From: Cyclobacteriaceae bacterium
GTDB taxonomy: Bacteria; Bacteroidota; Bacteroidia; Cytophagales; Cyclobacteriaceae
Direction: 5' to 3'
Assembly (NCBI GenBank): GCA_028279155.1
Contig: JANQST010000130.1
Coordinates: 1 to 7,042, forward strand
Length of the DNA: 7,042 bases
This document shows, piece by piece, positions 1 through 5,036 of this stretch. The position numbers and the translations under genes are program-made. The notes beneath the pieces were generated by a model, which was not told where the DNA came from, did not search any database, and saw nothing but the letters and a program-made list of their open reading frames with translations. Each line of letters starts with the position of its first letter. The first letter of the stretch is position 1.

Positions 1-2028
1 GGCTCAATTCAAGTAAGAGAAGGGTCAAGTATCAATGTATTGAGAACGTTGGATGTATCAAGCCCTGAAGTGCAAATTGTAGGGAACACCGTGACAATTT
101 CACCTTTAGATGGACTGCCGGATCAAGATATTCCGGTGCATGTGCAAATTGATGCTGGTGCTTTCGTTGATGAATTTGGAAACCCATCCCCCGCAATTAA
201 TACTACAACGCAGTGGAACTTCACGATTTCCACAACTCCACAAGATCTTACTCCTCCTTCGATTACAAGTTTGACTCCAGCTGATGGTAGTGTCGATATT
301 TCAACGGATAACTGGACGTTCCAAATCAATTTTGATGAACCTATAGATGCTGGTATTGGCACAAAAAGGGCGAGAATCAGGAATTATGATACAGACGCAA
401 TCGTAACAGAGGCAAGTCATAGTGGCTATATAGGTATCGGCGGTGACTTTGCTATTATCAATTTCAATGCGTTGAACGAACTAGACGGTACACCTCTCGA
501 TCCGGAAACGCACTACTATGTTGAAATTGAAGACGATCTTTTTAGGGATCACTCTGCAAATCCGTACACCGGACATACTAAGGATGACTGGGACTTTACT
601 ACAATGGCATTAGACCTGACTGCTCCTTCTGTAGTAAGTTTTAATCCAGCTGATGAAGCAACAGATGTGGCGGCTGATGCTAACCTTGTAATCACATTTG
701 ATGAAAATGTTCAAAGCAATGGATCAGTAGAATTTGTCAGGCTATTTAACAAAACAACCGGAGCAAACATTGCACAATTGGCTACAACAAATGCAAGCTT
801 CGTCATCTTCAGCGGAAACACGATTACACTTAATTCTCCGGTAGATCTTCCGGTTGGAGAAGAAATATATGTAACACTTCCTTCTGATGGAATTACAGAT
901 CTAAGTGGAAATGCATTTGCGGGTTGGTCTGACGATGAGACGTGGAATTTCACAACAGCAGTGCCAGACTTAACAGCACCTTCCATTCAATCACTCTCCC
1001 CAGGGGATGATCAAATGGATGCAGCTGTTGATGCTAATCTTGTAATTACTTTCGACGAACCTGTTCAATTAGGAAGCGGTTCAATCGGAATTCACTTTTA
1101 CAGCAATGACAGTCAGACACAGTCTGTTAGTGTTAGCGATCCTGAGGTTCAAGTAAGTGGAAATACACTAACCATTGACCCGCCGCTTAACCTCATGACT
1201 GATACGCAGTTCTGGATAAGAATATCATCCGGCACTGTTACAGATCTTGCAGGGAATTCTTTTGCAGGAATATCAGTAGCTAACAAAGATGATTGGAATT
1301 TCACCACAAGTACCACAGCACCTAATCCTCCAATGGTGACATTACGATCTCCAGCAGATGGAGCAGTGGATGTAGTTCTTGATGAAGAATTATCACTCAC
1401 ATTTGATGAGAACATCATGCTCGCGGTAAGCGGAACAACAAAGCAGTTGGTTATCCAGCGTGTATCAGCTCCAGGTGGCAACTTCGAAGTTATATCCATC
1501 ACTTCGGGCCTTGTTAGTGGGAACAAACTAACAGTACCACATGCTGAATTTGAGGCTGAAACGACTTATCGCATTTTCCTGCTCGATGGAATAATCGCAG
1601 ATCTTGACAACAATTTTTTCGATGGCTTTTCTAATCCTTCCGATTGGACGTTTACGACTATTGCTCAGGATACGGAAGCACCTCAAGTGGTCAATTTAAC
1701 ACCAGCAGACAATGCGACTGACATTTCAAGAACTAATTGGTCATTTACCATCGAGTTCAATGAGTATATTCAGGCTGGTACAGGAACAGCACGACTGAAA
1801 GTGTACGATACGGATGGAATCACAGCCAATGCGATGATCGGAACTCACTTGAACATTTCAGACAATTCTGCAACGATTGACTTTAATGCTACGGGAAGTC
1901 TTGATAATACTACCTTGAATGCTGATACCAGGTTTTACCTGGAAATCCCTGATGGTTTCTTCGAGGACTTGAGTGGCAATCCATATACAGGACATACAAA
2001 GGATGATTGGGATTTCACGACAGAGGCA
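1..2028 (+). repeat. Array of six Big_5-like Ig repeats (first partial)
   Basis: Protein-level tandem repeats of about 115-123 residues begin near nucleotides 241, 610, 964, 1318 and 1669, with a partial one at 1-240. Each opens with a D-(L/T)-x-(A/P)-P-(S/Q) linker and a SPADG-like turn, has a central (V/I/L)xFDE strand, and closes with (D)W(D/N/T)FTT. This is the signature of Pfam Big_5, a bacterial Ig-like domain found in surface proteins. The units are rich in Asp, which may mean bound calcium (inference). They are well diverged at the DNA level, so the array does not look like a recent expansion. Confidence 0.85.
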
Positions 2029-3024
2029 ATTGTCAAGTCTGATCAAACAATCACATTTGATGTGATCGATGATAAAACTTTTGGAGATGATCCATTCATA
2101 TTAAGCCCTACCGCTTCATCTAATCTAGATGTCAATTTGAGTGTGATAAGCGGGCCAGTCACATTAAATGGAAATGAAATCACAATCACAGGAGTAGGTG
2201 TGGTCGAAATTGCTGCCGATCAGCCTGGTAATGGAAGTTTTAATCCTGCGGATCAGGTAGTAAGATCATTCACTATATCAAAGGCCAGTCAGACCATTTC
2301 ATTTGACGAGATCTCCGATAGGACATTTGGTGATGACTCCTTTGATATCATGGCAATCGCAACATCTGGCCTTGATGTGGAATACAGCGTGGTGAGCGGC
2401 CCCATTTCCATCAGCGGTACCACTATTTCAATCAATGGGTCTGGGGTTGCTACGATCGCTGCGAATCAGGCTGGAAATGATAACTACAACGCAGCGGTTG
2501 AAGTAACAGAGACTTTTACTGTAGCAAAAGCTGATCAGGTTATTACGGTTGAACCCATTGATGATAAACTGACAACTGACAACGCATTCGACATTTCTGC
2601 TACAGTGGATTCTGGATTGGAATTGACCTTTGAGATCGACGGACCGGCCACCATCGATGGGACGACTATTACGCTTGATGGAGCTACTGGAACAGTTACT
2701 ATAACGGTAAGTCAGGCTGGGAATGAAAACTACAATTCAGCAACGGAAATGGTGACTTTCGAAGTAACGGAAGAAGCAGCTTTATCTATTGAAGGCAAAT
2801 TAGATATGATAAAAATCTATCCGAATCCGGTTATGGACTTCCTGGTTGTGGAAAGTGATAGCAAAGTAGAAATCAAGCTATTTAATCTTCAAGGGAGGTT
2901 AATCAAGCAAGGCCTTTCATCAACTGGAAGGTTGGATATGCGTGATCTGATTCCAGGAGTCTATCTACTTGAGATCAACAATGAATCAAACAAACTTCAA
3001 AAAAGAATTGTGAAAGGAAACTAA
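1..3024 (+). CDS. Large T9SS-secreted Ig-repeat protein, 5'-truncated by window edge
   Basis: Frame 1 is open from the first base to the TAA at 3022-3024, giving 1007 visible residues. The true start lies outside the window: the residues before the first internal start-like codon (TTG at 40) already match the repeat pattern, so 40 is not the start. From N to C terminus the protein has one partial and five complete Big_5 (SbsA-type) Ig-like repeats, three 82-residue beta repeats opening with (D/S)Q(T/V)I(T/S), and a C-terminal T9SS type A sorting domain (about residues 937-1007) with YPNP, a FNLQGR-like strand and a PGVYLLEI-like strand. Known biology of the family: such proteins cross the outer membrane through the type IX system and are anchored on the cell surface or released. 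No catalytic domain is visible here; one could lie upstream. The role is inferred to be adhesin-like or structural. A strong terminator follows 64 bases after the stop. Confidence 0.93.
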   Translation, partial: GSIQVREGSSINVLRTLDVSSPEVQIVGNTVTISPLDGLPDQDIPVHVQIDAGAFVDEFGNPSPAINTTTQWNFTISTTPQDLTPPSITSLTPADGSVDISTDNWTFQINFDEPIDAGIGTKRARIRNYDTDAIVTEASHSGYIGIGGDFAIINFNALNELDGTPLDPETHYYVEIEDDLFRDHSANPYTGHTKDDWDFTTMALDLTAPSVVSFNPADEATDVAADANLVITFDENVQSNGSVEFVRLFNKTTGANIAQLATTNASFVIFSGNTITLNSPVDLPVGEEIYVTLPSDGITDLSGNAFAGWSDDETWNFTTAVPDLTAPSIQSLSPGDDQMDAAVDANLVITFDEPVQLGSGSIGIHFYSNDSQTQSVSVSDPEVQVSGNTLTIDPPLNLMTDTQFWIRISSGTVTDLAGNSFAGISVANKDDWNFTTSTTAPNPPMVTLRSPADGAVDVVLDEELSLTFDENIMLAVSGTTKQLVIQRVSAPGGNFEVISITSGLVSGNKLTVPHAEFEAETTYRIFLLDGIIADLDNNFFDGFSNPSDWTFTTIAQDTEAPQVVNLTPADNATDISRTNWSFTIEFNEYIQAGTGTARLKVYDTDGITANAMIGTHLNISDNSATIDFNATGSLDNTTLNADTRFYLEIPDGFFEDLSGNPYTGHTKDDWDFTTEAIVKSDQTITFDVIDDKTFGDDPFILSPTASSNLDVNLSVISGPVTLNGNEITITGVGVVEIAADQPGNGSFNPADQVVRSFTISKASQTISFDEISDRTFGDDSFDIMAIATSGLDVEYSVVSGPISISGTTISINGSGVATIAANQAGNDNYNAAVEVTETFTVAKADQVITVEPIDDKLTTDNAFDISATVDSGLELTFEIDGPATIDGTTITLDGATGTVTITVSQAGNENYNSATEMVTFEVTEEAALSIEGKLDMIKIYPNPVMDFLVVESDSKVEIKLFNLQGRLIKQGLSSTGRLDMRDLIPGVYLLEINNESNKLQKRIVKGN
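2041..2772 (+). repeat. Three 82-residue QTI-type beta repeats
   Basis: Three units begin at 2041, 2287 and 2533, a period of exactly 246 bases. Each has the order (D/S)Q(T/V)I(T/S)(F/V), a (D/E)-I-x-D-(K/R) turn, an (N/S)(L/G)-centred (V/L)(S/E) strand, a GP(V/I/A)(T/S)(L/I) segment, and a closing QxGNxxxNxA-type segment. Similar modules occur in Bacteroidota surface proteins with names such as MBG or YDG domain. The third unit is the most degenerate: the TFGDD motif of units one and two is replaced by LTTDN. The array probably acts as a stalk between the Ig repeats and the sorting tail. Confidence 0.75.
2797..3021 (+). other. T9SS C-terminal sorting domain (type A)
   Basis: The last 75 residues carry the classic features: IKIYPNP near the start (YPNP at 2818-2829), a (K/E)IKLFNLQGRLI strand, a short acidic segment MRDLIPGVYLLEI, and a basic K-rich end (LQKRIVKG). 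In Bacteroidota this domain directs transport through the PorT/Sov-type type IX translocon and is usually removed by the sortase-like PorU. It is the strongest single marker in the window for the phylum and for surface location. Confidence 0.93.
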
Positions 3025-3040
3025 GGCGGCTTATGTTAAT

Positions 3041-3068
3041 CTGATCCCGATAGCTATTGGAAAATCAG
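3041..3068. repeat. Imperfect palindromic element (CCGATAGCTATTGG core)
   Basis: The 28-base stretch forms a two-part stem: CTGAT (3041-3045) pairs with ATCAG (3064-3068), and CCGAT (3047-3051) pairs with ATTGG (3056-3060) around an AGCT loop, with one G-T wobble. No T-run follows on either strand, so it is not an intrinsic terminator by itself. The core resembles a decayed copy of a CCCGATAGCTATCGGG palindrome, which I believe recurs between genes in some Bacteroidota genomes; that memory cannot be verified here. Confidence 0.45.
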
Positions 3069-3088
3069 CATTAGCAAGGCGATTTAAG

Positions 3089-3114
3089 GGCGGCTCCAGG
3101 AGTCGCCTTTTTTA
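3089..3114 (+). terminator. Intrinsic terminator of the T9SS protein gene
   Basis: GGCGGCTC (3089-3096) pairs with GAGTCGCC (3100-3107) around a CAG loop, giving eight pairs with one G-T wobble. Six T follow at 3108-3113. It lies 64 bases after the + strand stop. The T-run runs into the TAA of the convergent gene (complement of 3112-3114). Read on the - strand the hairpin lacks a following T-run, so it should act mainly on + strand transcription. Confidence 0.9.
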
Positions 3115-3666
3115 TTGTAAATAGCCTGAGTCCTCCACGTATGCTTCAAAATCTTCAAGTGTTTTTTTTAGTGCAATCTCCGAACCCATTAAATCCTGGA
3201 GCATCACACCGCATACAAGTTTCAAATCGGGATCATTAAAGAAAGCAGGCTGGTAGATCATATCCAGTACCTTTTGATTGTGCCTGTTGATCAACATTTC
3301 ATATTTTTCAATTTCCGCAAGACGGTTGATAAACTCATAGTCTACCAGCGTATGTTTGGAATCCTGGATAAGAAACTTCCAGGTTGTGGATTTAAGATCA
3401 GGAGTATTCAATCCGTTAGCCAACTGGATTATATCAAATAGTGAACGATCAGGAGTATTGTACTTCCTTAAGGTATCAAGAAAACTCCGCTGACGCTTTA
3501 GTGAGTTACTTAATTCATCGATGTTTGATTGATTCTCGTTAATGATGGCCTGGATAGAATTCTTAATGTATGCTTTTTCAGATCTTGACTGTTGCCAATT
3601 GCTGATGAACAACGCCAGCAAAATACCAACGAGTACGGGAACGATATCTACGAGGACTTTTTTCAC
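3112..3666 (-). CDS. DUF6090-like single-pass membrane protein
   Basis: This is a 184-residue protein. Residues 6-23 form one hydrophobic helix (IVPVLVGILLALFISNW ending), followed by QQSRSEKAYIKNSI and a long helical, probably coiled-coil region to about residue 70. The VGILLALFISNW core matches the (V/I)GILIALQxNNW pattern of the Bacteroidota family DUF6090, whose function is unknown; this copy has a shorter N terminus and is shorter overall than typical members (about 240 residues). The start is GTG (complement of 3664-3666): an in-frame TAA sits only four codons upstream and no ATG precedes it. There is no Shine-Dalgarno sequence. A terminator separates it from the upstream gene on the same strand, so it may be transcribed alone. 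The family match rests on the N-terminal motif and is moderate. Confidence 0.8.
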   Translation of the reverse strand: MKKVLVDIVPVLVGILLALFISNWQQSRSEKAYIKNSIQAIINENQSNIDELSNSLKRQRSFLDTLRKYNTPDRSLFDIIQLANGLNTPDLKSTTWKFLIQDSKHTLVDYEFINRLAEIEKYEMLINRHNQKVLDMIYQPAFFNDPDLKLVCGVMLQDLMGSEIALKKTLEDFEAYVEDSGYLQ

Positions 3667-3671
3667 GATAG

Positions 3672-3679
3672 CAAATTAA
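3672..3679 (-). promoter_or_regulatory. Weak candidate -7 box for the DUF6090-like gene
   Basis: On the - strand the bases read TTAATTTG, seven of eight matches to the Bacteroidota -7 consensus TAnnTTTG, ending five bases before the GTG start. No convincing -33 TTTG is seen. If it is used, the transcript would be leaderless or nearly so. It follows the terminator of the upstream gene, where a new promoter would be expected. Confidence 0.25.
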
Positions 3680-3705
3680 TGAAATCATTCCCGTTGACCC
3701 TGCTG

Positions 3706-3758
3706 AAAAAATACAGGGGCGGTCGCAAACTCATACAACGCAATAGGACCGCACCCTG
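3706..3758 (-). terminator. Intrinsic terminator of the ConA-like protein gene
   Basis: On the - strand CAGGG-T-GCGGTC (complement of 3747-3758) pairs with GACCGCCCCTG (complement of 3714-3724): eleven Watson-Crick pairs with a single bulged T. TATTTTTT follows immediately (3713 down to 3706). The 22-base loop is unusually long for an intrinsic terminator, but the GC-rich stem and T-run are clear. It lies 32 bases after the stop of the 3791-4885 gene and before the GTG start of the next gene on the strand, so those two genes are probably separate transcription units. Confidence 0.75.
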
Positions 3759-3790
3759 CAAACAACAATTATGAGATTAGGTTTAAGGTT

Positions 3791-4885
3791 TTACCTAATT
3801 TTTATTCCATTTTCATCTACAAATTTTCCAGTAATCAACCACCCTCCAAAATCTTCAGAAACAGCCATCAGTAATGTATTATCGCCTTTTTTCAGATTGA
3901 GATAAATAGAATCAAATAGGCCAATAGTACCCAGGTACCTGTAATCCCTCGACCTCCATTTATTATTGCCACGGTAAATAGCCTCACCATTTAAAATAGC
4001 GACAACGCGATCACTATATCCAAAATCAAAAAGCTTGATCTGATCTCGACTTGAATTGATAGTAATCTTTGCAAAAACAGTATTTCCAGCTTCTCCATTA
4101 AACAATTGTTGCTGACTTGAAATATTTGCTGCGACTCCCTCTTCTAACTGAATTTTCCTTCCCCATTTTCTTGCATCAATCACTGGATCTAGTTTAGTAG
4201 GATCTTCAAGGTCCTTTTCTTCGAACATGTCAGATATTTCCCATTCCGCTATTGCACCTTCGATCGGTTCGCGTGCTATAGGGCTAAAATCCACCAATTG
4301 ATTCGCATTCTCGTCGATTTTGATATCAGCTATGTGCATCGCTTGTGCTCCTCCACCGCGGATGATGATGTCTCCTTCTGTCGGCGTATGAAACAAATTC
4401 CAGGAAAGGTTAGGCGTTTCTGCTCCATCCAAATACACCTGCGCTTTGTCGTTATTTACTACAATTTTGACATGCGTCCAGTCGTCGAAGTTATATTCAT
4501 AGGCAAAAGAATATCTTGGCCCATAATACAGTTGCCACGGACTTATTCCATTTACGACGGGCGCTGCCTGATTGGCATCCGGATTCCCAGATTGATGTGG
4601 CCTAACATAAAATTGTTCTCCATTTTGGTCATTTACCCTAAAATAAACCCCTGGAAAAGCAGGAGTTTCTTTTAAGAAAATGTCATACTCAATTGTTCCG
4701 TTTAGAAATTTGGTGTCCTTAAGTGTCAACGCACCACCTTTGATATAGATGGCGTTTTTCCCTTTGAAATTTTCAATAATGTAGTCACCATTGATGCTCC
4801 AGGTATTGGTATCAATCGGAATGATCTCCTGGGCACTTACTTTAAGTATTGCCAGGGAAATAATGCACATGATTAGTCTTTTCAT
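3791..4885 (-). CDS. Secreted ConA-like / galactose-binding-like two-domain protein
   Basis: This is a 364-residue protein with an ATG start. Residues 1-18 look like a signal peptide (KR, then a hydrophobic run, then VSA before QE), so it is exported. Residues about 30-192 read as a concanavalin A-like (LamG or DUF1080-like) beta sandwich: NGTIEYDI, GVYFRV, a W-T-H-V-K-I-V-V strand, and VYLDG, which is the usual back-sheet pattern. Residues about 212-356 form a second beta domain with DRVVAILNG, an RSRDYRYLGTIG motif and NTLLMAVSEDFGGW, resembling a galactose-binding jelly roll. No catalytic acid pair can be assigned, so carbohydrate binding is more likely than hydrolysis, though a weak hydrolase cannot be excluded. 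There is no T9SS tail and no lipobox cysteine after the signal peptide, so it may be periplasmic or released. It is divergent from the membrane regulator-like gene at 5037. Confidence 0.88.
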   Translation of the reverse strand: MKRLIMCIISLAILKVSAQEIIPIDTNTWSINGDYIIENFKGKNAIYIKGGALTLKDTKFLNGTIEYDIFLKETPAFPGVYFRVNDQNGEQFYVRPHQSGNPDANQAAPVVNGISPWQLYYGPRYSFAYEYNFDDWTHVKIVVNNDKAQVYLDGAETPNLSWNLFHTPTEGDIIIRGGGAQAMHIADIKIDENANQLVDFSPIAREPIEGAIAEWEISDMFEEKDLEDPTKLDPVIDARKWGRKIQLEEGVAANISSQQQLFNGEAGNTVFAKITINSSRDQIKLFDFGYSDRVVAILNGEAIYRGNNKWRSRDYRYLGTIGLFDSIYLNLKKGDNTLLMAVSEDFGGWLITGKFVDENGIKIR

Positions 4886-4901
4886 TGTTGTTTAGTTTGA
4901 T

Positions 4902-4930
4902 TTAAAATAATCCTCCGGGGAGGTTTGCAA
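4902..4930 (-). promoter_or_regulatory. Candidate promoter of the ConA-like protein gene, with dyad in spacer
   Basis: On the - strand a TTG (complement of 4928-4930) is followed after 18 bases by TATTTTAA (complement of 4902-4909), six of eight matches to TAnnTTTG. The ATG lies 16 bases further on. The spacing fits Bacteroidota promoters, but the -7 match is imperfect. The perfect dyad CCTCCGGGGAGG lies entirely within the spacer, where a bound repressor would block the polymerase. Confidence 0.35.
4912..4923. promoter_or_regulatory. 12-bp perfect dyad, possible operator
   Basis: CCTCCGGGGAGG is a perfect inverted repeat (CCTCC and GGAGG around GG). It stands out as a GC-rich island in an otherwise AT-rich intergenic region between divergent genes. 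On the - strand the sequence contains GGAGG, but 27 bases before the ATG, too far to be a ribosome binding site. A dimeric regulator site is the most natural reading; no regulator is identified. Confidence 0.35.
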
Positions 4931-4979
4931 TACTTACGGCTTTTGAAGAATGGTGCTGGTCGAATCCTAAAACATATTG

Positions 4980-5006
4980 ATTCAACTTCATTCAACATTG
5001 TTCAAC
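4980..5006 (+). promoter_or_regulatory. Three TTCAAC heptamers with exact 10-bp period
   Basis: ATTCAAC (4980-4986), ATTCAAC (4990-4996) and GTTCAAC (5000-5006) lie on one helical face, ending 30 bases before the ATG at 5037. Phased direct repeats next to a start are typical binding sites for a multimeric activator or repressor. The third copy touches a possible -33 ATTG (4997-5000). Because the downstream gene has a putative DNA-binding domain, autoregulation is a natural hypothesis. Confidence 0.5.
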
Positions 5007-5028
5007 AACCGAATATTGAGCACCTTTG
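4997..5028 (+). promoter_or_regulatory. Candidate promoter of the membrane regulator-like gene
   Basis: ATTG (4997-5000) is followed after 20 bases by CACCTTTG (5021-5028), seven of eight matches to TAnnTTTG. Transcription would begin about at the ATG (5037), giving a leaderless or very short leader. This supports the ATG start over upstream codons. The -7 deviation (C for T in the first position) leaves this tentative. Confidence 0.35.
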
Positions 5029-5036
5029 AATCCATT

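Noticed and set aside
1149..1526. 125-codon - strand open frame inside the Ig-repeat gene
   Set aside because: It is antisense to conserved repeat coding sequence, and similar shadows recur at 123-362 and 711-986, as expected from repeated codon patterns.
1..2772. Possible CRISPR-like or mobile repeat array
   Set aside because: The repetition is at protein level with diverged DNA; there are no identical short direct repeats with unique spacers, terminal inverted repeats or transposase.
3592..3774. 60-codon + strand open frame
   Set aside because: It overlaps the start of the DUF6090-like gene and its terminator on the other strand, has no promoter or family features, and reads as a shadow frame.
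3776..3799. ATTAGGT/ACCTAAT inverted repeat across the stop of the ConA-like gene
   Set aside because: It is only seven AT-rich pairs with a 10-base loop and no - strand T-run; the GC-rich structure just downstream is the better terminator.
4298..4675. 125-codon + strand open frame inside the ConA-like gene
   Set aside because: It lies antisense to a clear secreted protein; its composition is rich in Ile, Arg and Cys without any domain pattern.
4977..5036. Upstream TTG start extending the membrane protein by 20 residues
   Set aside because: The first in-frame ATG is at 5037. The extension would place the phased TTCAAC repeats and candidate promoter inside the coding region, and the extra residues carry no domain or signal.
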